From UBA1227 sp963629305 (GTDB lineage: Bacteria > Bacillota > Clostridia > Oscillospirales > Acutalibacteraceae), in NCBI GenBank assembly GCA_963629305.1, contig CAVGIJ010000009.1:19223-83222 (forward strand): a stretch of DNA of 64,000 nt, given 5' to 3'. How positions within the stretch are numbered: position 1 is the first letter of the stretch; each line of letters opens with the position of its first letter. The position numbers were made by a program, and so were the translations under genes. This document shows, in pieces, positions 26,417-35,208 of this stretch. Under the pieces are notes generated by a model. The model made no database searches and was not told the origin of the DNA. It worked only from the letters and a program-made list of their open reading frames with translations.

Positions 26417-26953
26417 TCACAGCATTATAACCCATGCAATAAGGTATGGTAAGCCATATGCAAATGCGATACTTGTGATGACCGTTATACAGTACCTCTC
26501 AAGGTATGCACCGGCAAGCATTACCGCTGCGGGAACTGCCATAAAAATCTTTGAAACAAGCTTTGAACTGTTTTCCTTTCCATAGAGGTGGTCCCACATA
26601 TTCACTGCGTCCTCAACCAACGGGAAACAGTTCATAAGGAATGAGAGACCGAAATAAATAAATATATACGAAAATACATTTATTTTTCCGAGATAGAAAA
26701 GGTTCATTGCTGACGGTATTACAAAGCACAATCCGCAAAAAAGAGTGACTATATGCGGCATAAAGCAAATACCGAAGCTGCCCTTTTTAGGACTGAGCAT
26801 ATGCTCAACGTGTCCGCAGAGTTCATTTTTCTGTATGTACTTTGAATACTCAACCGGAACACCGAACATACGACAACTCAAATGCTCCATGAAAGCTTTA
26901 AACATTGTTCCGGGAAAAGTCAGGATTTTAATTATAAAGTATATCAACCCCAT
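26417..26953 (-). CDS. Multi-pass membrane protein, possibly a degenerate metalloprotease relative
   Basis: 178 residues with about four membrane segments. The N-terminal FPGTMFKAFMEHLSCRMFG resembles the place where M50-like membrane peptidases carry HExxH, but here it reads MEHLS and no full zinc motif is present. The similarity is weak, so I treat function as unknown. It overlaps the end of the upstream TPR gene by 10 bases, so it is translated from the thiT transcript and may act with that protein. Confidence 0.75.
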   Translation of the reverse strand: MGLIYFIIKILTFPGTMFKAFMEHLSCRMFGVPVEYSKYIQKNELCGHVEHMLSPKKGSFGICFMPHIVTLFCGLCFVIPSAMNLFYLGKINVFSYIFIYFGLSFLMNCFPLVEDAVNMWDHLYGKENSSKLVSKIFMAVPAAVMLAGAYLERYCITVITSIAFAYGLPYLIAWVIML

Positions 26954-28446
26954 GTGAAATCTCCTTCCCCGTTTACAAATACATCTTCTATCGTCATACT
27001 GCCGTCAAGTATTTTTTCGACTTCTGCGGCAAGACCGTATCCGTAACCTGTAAGCTCTTCACTGACTGTCTTTGCGGTCTCGCTGTCGTCAGTAAGTTCA
27101 CAGCAAAGATAATAAAGACTTGCCGACGAAAGAAAACCGCTTGCGGTATTTGCATTTTCATATGCGGTTTGCGCATACGTCTTAGCTGTCTTATTCTGTC
27201 CTTGAAGCAAGCAGATAACCGCCATCTGATAGTTTATGAGTCCGTCATTCGGGATAACATCAAGAGCTTCATTGCAAGCTGCTGCAGCTTTCGGAATATT
27301 GCCTTGCAATCTGTAAGCAACAATTTTGTACCAATAAGCATAAGGTGTTTCACTGTTAAAATCTTTTATCTCATTTGAATACTTTATCATTGCGTCATAG
27401 TCCCTGTCGGACAATGCAACCTCTCCCATAAGCGGAAGATAAAGCGACTTGAAATCCGGATCAACTTCTTTTATCTTGTTTAAGATTTCCATCTTTTTCT
27501 CAGAAGACTCACCGTATGTCACAGCTGCATAATATTTATAATAAAGAACCTGTGCCTCGTTGAAATCCTCGCCTTTAATCTCTTTTTCATATGCCTCTTC
27601 AAAGGATGCATAGTCCTTCGCACTTTGCATGGCGGTATCCACGCATTCATAAAGGTTTGAATAAGAGGTAACCTTATCACTTATCTCTTTGGCTTCCTTG
27701 TTATACCATTTATCTATTGCCGTACCAATATAGTATTTATCGATAAAATCCTTAAGTGTTTCATACTCATCAATACCAATCTTGTCATAGACACGAAGCT
27801 GGTAAAGAAGGTATTTTGAGCCGAAATTGCTATCCGTAACTTTTATTTCGGCATTTATTTTATCATAGGCTGTAAGCGCGGATTGAAGCTTTCCCGTTTT
27901 TACAAGCTTCTGCGCATCCACGGTCTCCTTGTATACGGGCCATGAAATCGCAAAGAAGCTGAAGCTTAACACAAGAAGAATTGCCGTGACTACGGGGACA
28001 ATGAATTTCCACCAGTCAAACGGGTAGTGCTTCATTGTCTCAAGGCAGTTCTCGCAATATGTTTCGTCCTCATCAATCTCGTTTTCTCCGCAGCATTCAC
28101 AGAGTTTTCCGGTTGGAGTTTTGCAGGCAAGTTTTGCGTCCCTTGCCTCCTTTACAATTTCTTTCCACTCCTTGTCGGGACTCTCCTCCATCATCTTGTC
28201 AATTTCCTCTTGAACAAGATCCTTAAGGTCGGATAGTTCCGCTTCAAGCTTTTCCGGATCAATACCGCTCTCAGGATCAAGCGGTATCTTATCATCCTCC
28301 GGCGAATTGACATCCAGAATAACCTCACCCGGCAAAGATTCTACAAATTCAAGTAAATCATTGTTTTCAGCGACAGATGCCGATTTTTTTTCTTCCGTTT
28401 CCTCTGAAGTCTCAACTACAGAGGGGTCTTCAGTTTTATTTGCCAA
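26944..28446 (-). CDS. Membrane-anchored TPR protein with zinc ribbon
   Basis: 500 residues. The N-terminal ~110 are acidic and disordered. A zinc ribbon follows (LCECCGEN ... TYCENC, ~117-134), then one transmembrane helix (~145-170) and a C-terminal region of TPR-like repeats (AYWYKIVAYRLQGNIPKAAA; LINYQMAVICLLQGQNKTAK) that would be outside the cell. No enzyme motif. It lies 25 bases downstream of thiT and overlaps the next gene, so it is under the same riboswitch. Its tie to thiamine is inference from context only. Confidence 0.85.
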   Translation of the reverse strand: MANKTEDPSVVETSEETEEKKSASVAENNDLLEFVESLPGEVILDVNSPEDDKIPLDPESGIDPEKLEAELSDLKDLVQEEIDKMMEESPDKEWKEIVKEARDAKLACKTPTGKLCECCGENEIDEDETYCENCLETMKHYPFDWWKFIVPVVTAILLVLSFSFFAISWPVYKETVDAQKLVKTGKLQSALTAYDKINAEIKVTDSNFGSKYLLYQLRVYDKIGIDEYETLKDFIDKYYIGTAIDKWYNKEAKEISDKVTSYSNLYECVDTAMQSAKDYASFEEAYEKEIKGEDFNEAQVLYYKYYAAVTYGESSEKKMEILNKIKEVDPDFKSLYLPLMGEVALSDRDYDAMIKYSNEIKDFNSETPYAYWYKIVAYRLQGNIPKAAAACNEALDVIPNDGLINYQMAVICLLQGQNKTAKTYAQTAYENANTASGFLSSASLYYLCCELTDDSETAKTVSEELTGYGYGLAAEVEKILDGSMTIEDVFVNGEGDFTWG

Positions 28447-28470
28447 CCGGGTTCACTCCTTTATGAATTT

Positions 28471-29070
28471 TTATGATTTTGTCTTAAGCATACCGTTATT
28501 ATCAAGTCTTGGGAACAAGAACTTGCCAAGAGCGAGAATACCGATAAGTGTGATAATTGTTTCCGGTATCATATATCCGGCGTTGTATGAGAGTGAATAT
28601 GCAAATACCTCTTTTGCCGCTTTTCCTTCAGACCACTGGCCCCAAATGGTGGCACCTGTAATAAAGTGGCAAAGGAATCGGATAACACATACCATAACGG
28701 TTCCTGCGGTTAATTCTAAACTTGTATTCTTAAACTTGCCTTTAAAAATTCCGCCAAGTCCGAGAAGAGTGTATGGAACAACGTAATCAAAGAGCGCAAG
28801 GATGATATACGCTCCTATACCCTTTACATATGAGAAGTTTGCCAAACCGAAAATAATTTGAAGAAGTGAAAATGTAAATCCTGTGGCAAGTCCCCATCCC
28901 GGTCCGAAGATGTAGCCCATTGAAATAATGGGAACTTGGCTGAAAACAGTTACTCCTCCTCCCATTAAAAACGGTGAATCGAATTTTACAAATTCATTGA
29001 GCACCGTTGCAATGGCTACCATAAGAGCTGCCATAACCAGCTTATACGTCCTGTTTTTGTCTTTTTTCAT
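28471..29070 (-). CDS. thiT: ECF thiamine transporter S component
   Basis: 199 residues with six predicted membrane helices, matching ThiT, the thiamine-binding subunit of energy-coupling-factor importers. Recognisable features are GGGVTVFSQVPIISMGYIFG and the later CHFITGATIWGQW, conserved at the thiamine pocket. It needs the shared EcfA/EcfT module, not present in the window. A TPP riboswitch immediately upstream confirms the role. The AGGAAG ribosome site lies just after the aptamer's closing stem. First gene of a three-gene operon. Confidence 0.95.
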   Translation of the reverse strand: MKKDKNRTYKLVMAALMVAIATVLNEFVKFDSPFLMGGGVTVFSQVPIISMGYIFGPGWGLATGFTFSLLQIIFGLANFSYVKGIGAYIILALFDYVVPYTLLGLGGIFKGKFKNTSLELTAGTVMVCVIRFLCHFITGATIWGQWSEGKAAKEVFAYSLSYNAGYMIPETIITLIGILALGKFLFPRLDNNGMLKTKS

Positions 29071-29087
29071 AATAAAATCTTCCTTTC

Positions 29088-29205
29088 CTACGCAGGCATT
29101 ATCCTGATCAGGTACGGACTCATCACTTCTGACGCAAAGAAGCGGAGTCTCAGGGACATCGACTTTACGGTCTCATCTCAGCCGAAGAATATTCAGCGCC
29201 CCGTT
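29088..29205 (-). ncRNA. TPP riboswitch (THI element)
   Basis: On the minus strand the conserved pieces are in order: CGGGGCGC at the 5' end, GGCTGAGATGAGACC, then CCTGATCAGGATAATGCC and GCGTAGGAA at the 3' end. The aptamer is followed by the thiT ribosome site within about ten bases, with no poly-T between. Control is therefore probably on translation initiation: thiamine pyrophosphate closes P1 and hides the site. Confidence 0.96.
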
Positions 29206-29260
29206 TATTAAGTTGTCTGCTTTTGTCAGCCGTATGACTTTCAATTTACGGCTACAGATA

Positions 29261-29289
29261 ATTTTACTTATCAATGTTATTAAAGTCAA
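29261..29289 (-). promoter_or_regulatory. Promoter for the TPP riboswitch/thiT transcript
   Basis: TTGACT (29284-29289 read on the minus strand), a 17-base spacer and TAAAAT (29261-29266). A GCCGTA/TACGGC hairpin lies between it and the aptamer. Confidence 0.7.
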
Positions 29290-29340
29290 GAGCGATACAT
29301 CGCCTCGTCTCGGCAAAATACCCAAAAATTCATCTTTCTC

Positions 29341-29369
29341 TTGAAAAAGCATGTTTGCGGTGTTAAAAT
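29341..29369 (+). promoter_or_regulatory. Promoter for typA
   Basis: TTGAAA (29341-29346), a 17-base spacer and TAAAAT (29364-29369). Confidence 0.6.
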
Positions 29370-29441
29370 GCTGTCTTGGTTTATAAATTATAGGTATTAT
29401 ATTAGATAATGAAACGCTAAAAAAGCGAGGGTGGTTTTATT

Positions 29442-31265
29442 TTGAAACTCAGAGAAGACATAAGAAATGTTGCGATCATCGCGCACGTTGACCACGGCAA
29501 GACAACATTGGTAGATGAACTTTTGAAGCAGAGCGGCACCTTCCGCACAAACGAACAGGTTGAAGACAGAGTCATGGACTCAAACGATCTTGAGAGAGAA
29601 AGAGGAATTACAATTCTCTCAAAGAATACATCGGTACACTATAAGGACACGAAGATAAATATCATCGACACTCCGGGCCATGCTGACTTCGGCGGTGAAG
29701 TTGAACGTATTCTGCTCATGGTTGACGGAGTACTCCTTTTAGTCGATGCATTTGAGGGCTGTATGCCACAAACCCGCTTTGTTCTGAAAAAAGCCCTTGC
29801 ACTCAAGAAAAAAGTTGTAGTTGTAATAAACAAAATAGACAGACCGGGAGCACGTCCGGCAGAAGTTGTTGACGAAGTAATAGACCTCTTTATAGAACTC
29901 GGTGCCGACGAGGATCAGATCGAGTTTCCCGTAGTTTTCGCTTCCGCAAAAGACGGCTACGCTTCATACGACTCACGTGATCGTAAGGGAGATATGCGTC
30001 CTATCTTTGAGGAAATCATCAAGGAAATTCCGGCACCCAAGGGTGACAAGGACGCTCCGCTCCAGGTGCTTTTCTCAAGTCTTGACTATGACGACTACGT
30101 AGGTCGTATCGGAATCGGACGAATCGAGCGCGGAACGATCCGTAAAAATATGCAGGTTGTTCTCTGCAAGGCTGACGGTGCCAAAGAAAACGTCAGAGTT
30201 TCGAAGCTTTATGTATACGAGGGTCTTAAGAGAGTTGAAGTTGATGAGGCAGCAGCAGGTGAAATCATCTGCGTTTCAGGTATTTCCGACATAAACATAG
30301 GTGAAACAGCATGTGATCCCGAGTGTGTTGAGCCTCTCGACTTTATAAAAATAGACGAGCCCACCATTTCCATGAACTTCATTGTAAACAACAGCCCGTT
30401 TGCAGGAAGAGAGGGAAAGTTTGTAACGTCAAGGAACATTCGCGACAGACTCTTCAAAGAGGTTGAAACAAACGTGTCCATGCGCGTTGAGGAAACAGAC
30501 TCAACAGATACATTCAAAGTATCCGGACGCGGAGAGCTTCACCTTTCAATCCTCATCGAAACCATGCGCCGCGAGGGTTATGAGTTCCAAGTATCTCGTC
30601 CGAAGGTTATCTACAAAAGAGACGATAACGGACAGCTCCTTGAGCCTATGGAAATTCTCTCCGTTGAAGTTCCGGAAGAATATGTCGGAAACGTAATTGA
30701 AAAGCTCGGTTCAAGAAAAGCAGAGCTTACAAATATGGTCGTTCACGAGGGCGGTGCTACACACCTCGAATTTTCTATCCCGTCACGCGGTCTTATAGGT
30801 TACAGAAGTGAGTTTCTCACCGACACCAACGGTAACGGTATCATGAATCAACTCTTTGACGGATACCAGCCGTACAAGGGAGACATTTCGACGCGTGAGC
30901 GTGGCTCAATAGTTGTTCACGAGACAGGTGAAACAAATGCATACGGACTTTTCAACACGCAGGAGCGCGGGCGTCTTTTCGTCGGCCCGGGCGTTGAGGT
31001 TTATGAGGGCATGATAGTCGGCGAATCCGCAAGAAACGAAGATATTGTCTGCAATGTATGTAAGACAAAGCACCTCACCAACACACGTGCATCCGGCTCC
31101 GATGACGCACTTCGTCTTGTTCCTCCTACCATTTTAAGCCTTGAGCAATGTATGGAGTTTATTTCCGACGATGAGCTTCTCGAAGTAACACCTGTTTCAC
31201 TCAGACTTCGCAAGACAATTCTTTCCAAGGAAGCTCGAATGAAGCAGCAGTTCAAAAATAAATAA
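29442..31265 (+). CDS. typA: Ribosome-associated GTPase TypA/BipA
   Basis: EF-G-like translational GTPase that acts on the ribosome, mainly in assembly and stress. 607 residues from a TTG codon (29442) with GAGGGTGG upstream. The G domain shows AHVDHGKTTL (G1), RERGITI (G2), DTPGHADFGGEV (G3) and NKIDRPGA (G4). Domains III and V and the BipA-specific C-terminus (FVGPGVEVYEGMIVGE; RASGSDDALRL) follow. Monocistronic. Confidence 0.97.
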   Translation: MKLREDIRNVAIIAHVDHGKTTLVDELLKQSGTFRTNEQVEDRVMDSNDLERERGITILSKNTSVHYKDTKINIIDTPGHADFGGEVERILLMVDGVLLLVDAFEGCMPQTRFVLKKALALKKKVVVVINKIDRPGARPAEVVDEVIDLFIELGADEDQIEFPVVFASAKDGYASYDSRDRKGDMRPIFEEIIKEIPAPKGDKDAPLQVLFSSLDYDDYVGRIGIGRIERGTIRKNMQVVLCKADGAKENVRVSKLYVYEGLKRVEVDEAAAGEIICVSGISDINIGETACDPECVEPLDFIKIDEPTISMNFIVNNSPFAGREGKFVTSRNIRDRLFKEVETNVSMRVEETDSTDTFKVSGRGELHLSILIETMRREGYEFQVSRPKVIYKRDDNGQLLEPMEILSVEVPEEYVGNVIEKLGSRKAELTNMVVHEGGATHLEFSIPSRGLIGYRSEFLTDTNGNGIMNQLFDGYQPYKGDISTRERGSIVVHETGETNAYGLFNTQERGRLFVGPGVEVYEGMIVGESARNEDIVCNVCKTKHLTNTRASGSDDALRLVPPTILSLEQCMEFISDDELLEVTPVSLRLRKTILSKEARMKQQFKNK

Positions 31266-31306
31266 ATTCCCGCAAAGTTCATCATCTTTTACACAATAAA
31301 GCATTT

Positions 31307-31351
31307 AACCCCACAGATATGCATCAGCATTATCCGTGGGGTTATTTTTTT
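31307..31351 (+). terminator. typA terminator
   Basis: AACCCCACAGATA pairs with TATCCGTGGGGTT (one mismatch) and is followed by ATTTTTTT. Confidence 0.87.
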
Positions 31352-31384
31352 CGTGCTTTTTAAAAATCTTGCGATTTTGCGGAT

Positions 31385-32023
31385 TTATACATTTTTCTCA
31401 GAAAAAAGTTTGATACACCGTTCAAGATCCTTTGTCATATCCTCTGTCTTTTCTTCCGGAATGGACAAAATACGAAAACAGCATTGTAAAACTTTCGGAA
31501 AAAGAATGTCAATCTGGAACCGTTCCGGGTTCTCTTTTATCATTTGACAAACGGCACCCAGGTATCCGTAAACAGAGGCCATCGTGAACTCATCCACTTG
31601 TGAAACCGGAATGATATCACCAAGAAGGCTCCGATAAATACTCGTGATAAAAAAGGGGAAATCCGCTTGCGGCAAATAAACCGGATAATCAAGGTAATAA
31701 TCAACCAAAAATCGTCCGATTTTCGGATCATTAAGTATTTGACGCCACATCAGATACAGAGCAAAAGCGCATTGATGAGAGGGTATCTCGGTATATGCCA
31801 CGGCCGTTTTCTTGTTTTCGGTAAAAATTTCCCACATCACTTCGTAACGTATGACTTCTTTTTGCTTGAAATGATAGTAAACGGACCCACGGTTGACATG
31901 AGCTGCCTTGCAAATATCATCGTAACCCGTCGCACGAAAGCCTTTTTCCAAAAACAGTTTTCTGCTTTCATCCAAAATCAGCCTGCGTGTTGCGATACCG
32001 GTTTCATATTTCTTTCCGGACAT
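31385..32023 (-). CDS. TetR-family regulator
   Basis: About 212 residues from ATG 32023, preceded by a GGGGGG site. The N-terminal helix-turn-helix is typical (LILDESRKLFLEKGFRATGY, then DDICKAAHVNRGSVYYHF). The C-terminal ligand domain is unassigned and contains aromatic-rich segments (LVDYYLDYPVYLPQADFPFF). Divergent from the UroD-type methyltransferase gene. An inverted repeat in the gap (32144-32171) is a likely operator, so I infer that it represses that gene and its small partner. Confidence 0.92.
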   Translation of the reverse strand: MSGKKYETGIATRRLILDESRKLFLEKGFRATGYDDICKAAHVNRGSVYYHFKQKEVIRYEVMWEIFTENKKTAVAYTEIPSHQCAFALYLMWRQILNDPKIGRFLVDYYLDYPVYLPQADFPFFITSIYRSLLGDIIPVSQVDEFTMASVYGYLGAVCQMIKENPERFQIDILFPKVLQCCFRILSIPEEKTEDMTKDLERCIKLFSEKNV

Positions 32024-32111
32024 CCGACGTTCGCCCCCCTTTTTTTGCAAAAGAGAGAAATTTAAACATATTTCGACTTTGCTCAAAAATGACAAAATCA
32101 TCTTAACATTA

Positions 32112-32140
32112 TTGAAAAAAATATGCAAGTTTCCTAAAAT
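32112..32140 (+). promoter_or_regulatory. Promoter of the methyltransferase gene
   Basis: TTGAAA (32112-32117), a 17-base spacer and TAAAAT (32135-32140), immediately upstream of the inverted repeat. Confidence 0.65.
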
Positions 32141-32143
32141 ATA

Positions 32144-32171
32144 AGTATGTTAAAGAAAAAGCAGACATACT
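32144..32171. promoter_or_regulatory. Putative TetR operator
   Basis: AGTATGT (32144-32150) and ACATACT (32165-32171) form a perfect 7-base inverted repeat with a 14-base spacer, centres 21 bases apart (two helical turns). It lies just after the -10 box, where binding would block transcription. Confidence 0.6.
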
Positions 32172-32201
32172 AAAGAAGAACTAATAATCGGAGGTGCTAA
32201 A

Positions 32202-33371
32202 ATGCCGGAAAACACATTACTTGAACAGAAAAAAACCAATCTCATGAAGGCTCTCAACCGTGAGGGTGCTGATTACGTGCCGACAATACTCGCTTCCAGT
32301 TGCGCTGAAGTTGCATGGACAGGGCAAAAGGTTGTCGATGTTATCAACGATGCAAACGCATATGTGGATGCCATGACGGATGTATTCAAGGTTATGTGGG
32401 GAGATGCAAACACGTTCTCGGGTACATTGTTCACCCCTGCTATTTCCGAAATCATTCAGCCTGTGCAAAATAAATTCGGCCCGGACGGAGTAACACCGGA
32501 GCATGTGCAGGAGCCACAGATGGAGCAGGATGAGTACGACAAGCTTATTGCGGATCCTTTCGGATTTGTGGCAAATGAACTTCTTCCGAGAAAATACCCG
32601 AAGCTCTTTGAGGATCGCGAGTATGCGAAGAAAACTCTTAAAGCCATAGCCGCAGACAAGGCATATGCAATGGGAGTTCTGTTTGGAATGACCGATAAAA
32701 AACTTTCCGAGGACTACGGAATTACGGGAATGTGCAACTTTGCGGATGTATTTTCCAATCCTGTTGACACACTATTTGATTATTTGCGTGGCTTCAAAGG
32801 AACGCTTATAGATCTTCGTCGCCAGCCCGACAAGGTAAAAGCCGCTTGCGACAAACTGTGGGAGACATACAATCTGCCGAAGCTTCAAGGTAAACCTGCA
32901 CCGTTCCCATATGCTTGTCACATGACACATATTGCACCTTACTTGAGCCCAAAGCAGTTCTATGAAATCTACTGGCCTTACGAAAAATACTGGATTGAGC
33001 GTGCAGCCGCAGCCGGAACAAAGGTATGGATCATGATGGAGGGTCGCTGGGAAAATGTATGGGAGTGCTTCAAAGAAGTACCGAAAGATTCATGCATTCT
33101 TCATATTGATGATGACGACATTTTCAAGGCAGAGGAACTCCTCGGCGATTATCAGATTATCGAGGGCGGTCTTAAGATGGTTTCTGTTAAGACCGACACA
33201 CCTGAAAAAGTCAAGGACAATGTAAAAAAGGTTATAGATGCATGTCAACCGGGTGACGGCTTCCTGTTCTGCACAGACAAAGCATGGATTGCACCGGGAG
33301 ACGTAAATCAAAATCTTATCGACGCATACAACTTTGCTCATGAATATTCACTGAGCAACACACGTAGGTAA
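32202..33371 (+). CDS. Uroporphyrinogen-decarboxylase-family methyltransferase-like protein
   Basis: 389 residues of the UroD superfamily, which includes corrinoid methyltransferases such as MtaA. Recognisable parts are the N-terminal NREGADYVPTILASS, the central TLFDYLRGFKGTLIDLRRQP and the C-terminal DTPEKVKDNVKKVIDACQPG. In corrinoid methyltransferases zinc is held by HxC and a distal Cys. Here the first motif reads LHIDDDD, so His is kept but Cys is replaced by Asp, while a Cys remains in GFLFCTDK. Substrate therefore unknown: methyl transfer without classical zinc, or another UroD-fold reaction. TetR-controlled, and followed 13 bases later by a 48-residue ORF. Confidence 0.85.
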   Translation: MPENTLLEQKKTNLMKALNREGADYVPTILASSCAEVAWTGQKVVDVINDANAYVDAMTDVFKVMWGDANTFSGTLFTPAISEIIQPVQNKFGPDGVTPEHVQEPQMEQDEYDKLIADPFGFVANELLPRKYPKLFEDREYAKKTLKAIAADKAYAMGVLFGMTDKKLSEDYGITGMCNFADVFSNPVDTLFDYLRGFKGTLIDLRRQPDKVKAACDKLWETYNLPKLQGKPAPFPYACHMTHIAPYLSPKQFYEIYWPYEKYWIERAAAAGTKVWIMMEGRWENVWECFKEVPKDSCILHIDDDDIFKAEELLGDYQIIEGGLKMVSVKTDTPEKVKDNVKKVIDACQPGDGFLFCTDKAWIAPGDVNQNLIDAYNFAHEYSLSNTRR

Positions 33372-33384
33372 AGGAGGGTTTACC

Positions 33385-33531
33385 ATGAGTGAAATAAAAA
33401 AGGAACAAACAAACCGGGAATATCTTCAGGGAGTTGTAGATGAGATACTCGCAGATGATGAGTGGGATCTTCCAAAAGAACTAAGATTTTGGCTTATGGG
33501 AACCTATACTTGGGAGTTGCTGTATCTTTAA
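33385..33531 (+). CDS. 48-residue protein after the UroD-type gene
   Basis: ATG 33385 has AAGGAGG upstream and follows the methyltransferase-like gene by 13 bases. The product runs MSEIKKEQTNREYLQGVVDE and on to a tryptophan-rich end (LRFWLMGTYTWELLYL). It is acidic in the middle and helical, with no signal peptide. It looks like a small accessory subunit; I recognise no family. A strong terminator closes the two-gene unit about 60 bases later. Confidence 0.78.
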   Translation: MSEIKKEQTNREYLQGVVDEILADDEWDLPKELRFWLMGTYTWELLYL

Positions 33532-33592
33532 AAAAACGTTTCGTTGTCAGTTGTCGGGTGAAAAAACTTCCGATAAAATGAATTTAATTTTT

Positions 33593-33627
33593 GCGGATGG
33601 CAGGTAAAACTGCCATCCGTTTTTTTA
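33593..33627 (+). terminator. Intrinsic terminator
   Basis: GCGGATGGCAG pairs with CTGCCATCCGT across 6 bases, then a seven-base T run. Confidence 0.88.
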
Positions 33628-33759
33628 TCTCGTTTTCCTGTCGGTAAATTTCGACCTTTCATTCTTTTTTTACAGGATTTTTGTGAAGTTGTTTTCAAGA
33701 GAAAAATATGCTGGGTTTTTCATATTTCTATTCTCTGAATAATTTATATGCATAAATAA

Positions 33760-35166
33760 TTATTTCAAGCTGAAAAATTCATGGAATGCTCTGTATGCCA
33801 TATATACATCTGATTTTGCAACCACTTCAAACGGTGAGTGCATGGAGAGTACAGGTACTCCGACGTCGACAACGTCTATGTCGAGTCCTGCGACATAGAG
33901 CGCAACTGTTCCGCCGCCGCCTGCATCTACAGCGCCGAGTTCGCCGATCTGCCATACAACGTTGTTCTTTTCAAGGAATCCACGGACCTTGCCCATGAAC
34001 TCGGCAGAGGCGTCGGATGATCCCGACTTGCCGCGTGAACCGGTATACTTTGTTATTACCACGCCTTTGTTAAGATATGATGCATTGCGCTTTTCCATAA
34101 CCTCCGGGAAAGTCGGGTCAAAGGCTGCGTTGACGTCGGCTGAAAGACATTCGGATTTTGACATAACATCCCTTCCGTTTGCTCCGAACACTTCAGCTAT
34201 GTCGTGTATGAAGTTCGGAACATACGCAGAATCAAGACCGGTATTGCCGACACTTCCTATCTCCTCTTTATCCGTGAGAACCGAAACAGATGTGAATTCC
34301 GGATTTTCAAGGCTGAAGTTTGCCTGTGCTGCAGGATATGCGCAAACGCGGTCGTCGTGACCGTATCCGCCGATCATGCTTCTGTCAAGTCCAATCTCAC
34401 AAGCCTTAAATGCAGGCACAATTTCAAGCTCGGCAGAAAGAAAATCTTTTTCGACCATTCCGTATTTTTCGTTGAGTATCTTAAGAATATTGAGCTTTAC
34501 AAGATTTGATGCCTTGTCATCCTTAAACGGTCTGCTGCCGACTACAATATTGAGCTCTTCGCCTTTTATTCCGTTGCTTAAGGGGCGCTTGCCCTGCTCG
34601 CCGCCGAGGTGAGGAAGAAGATCTGTTATAACGAATTTCGGGTCACCGTCGTCTTCACCGATATTAACTGTTACTTTTTCGCCGTTTGCTTTCACAATAA
34701 CGCCGTGAAGAGAAAGTGGCATAGCTGTCCACTGATACTTCTTTATTCCACCGTAGTAATGGGTTTTGAAGAGAGCCATGTCATCGGACTCATAAAGAGG
34801 ATTCGGCTTAAGGTCAAGGCGTGGTGAGTCAATATGTGCAATAGCGAGTTTTACGCCCTCTCTTATGTCCTTCTTACCGAATACACAGAGAATGATTGCC
34901 TTTTCACGATTTACTCTGTAAACACGGTCACCGGGCTTATAAGTCTTTGTCTTATCAAACTCGGTATAGCCCCTTTTTATTGCCTCTGCCTTTATGAACG
35001 CGGCCACTTCGCGCTCTGTTTTTGCGGTATTAAGAAATGCGATATATCCGTCGCAGAACTTATCCGCTTTTTCAATTTCACTTTCATCTGCAATTTTTGA
35101 GATGTGCTCAGGTTCGTAGCAGAGCTCTTCTGCAAGCTTCTCTGCTGCTGACTTTTCATTAGCCAT
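33760..35166 (-). CDS. M18-family aminopeptidase
   Basis: Zinc aminopeptidase removing N-terminal residues from peptides in the cytosol. 468 residues from ATG 35166 (GGAGG eight bases upstream; a longer GTG start at 35181 is less likely). Metal and catalytic motifs are present: AIAHIDSPRLDL, GYGHDDRVCAYPA, LTDKEEIGSVGNTG and SMHSPFEVVAKSD. Length matches the family. It lies 28 bases after coaE on the minus strand and may be the last gene of that operon. Confidence 0.95.
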   Translation of the reverse strand: MANEKSAAEKLAEELCYEPEHISKIADESEIEKADKFCDGYIAFLNTAKTEREVAAFIKAEAIKRGYTEFDKTKTYKPGDRVYRVNREKAIILCVFGKKDIREGVKLAIAHIDSPRLDLKPNPLYESDDMALFKTHYYGGIKKYQWTAMPLSLHGVIVKANGEKVTVNIGEDDGDPKFVITDLLPHLGGEQGKRPLSNGIKGEELNIVVGSRPFKDDKASNLVKLNILKILNEKYGMVEKDFLSAELEIVPAFKACEIGLDRSMIGGYGHDDRVCAYPAAQANFSLENPEFTSVSVLTDKEEIGSVGNTGLDSAYVPNFIHDIAEVFGANGRDVMSKSECLSADVNAAFDPTFPEVMEKRNASYLNKGVVITKYTGSRGKSGSSDASAEFMGKVRGFLEKNNVVWQIGELGAVDAGGGGTVALYVAGLDIDVVDVGVPVLSMHSPFEVVAKSDVYMAYRAFHEFFSLK

Positions 35167-35208
35167 TTCTAAAACCTCCATTACTTTCTATTTTGAAATT
35201 CTATACTA

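Noticed and set aside
32202..33371. Calling the UroD-type protein HemE or MtaA
   Set aside because: No haem genes are near, and the zinc motif of MtaA is altered, so a specific name is not supported.
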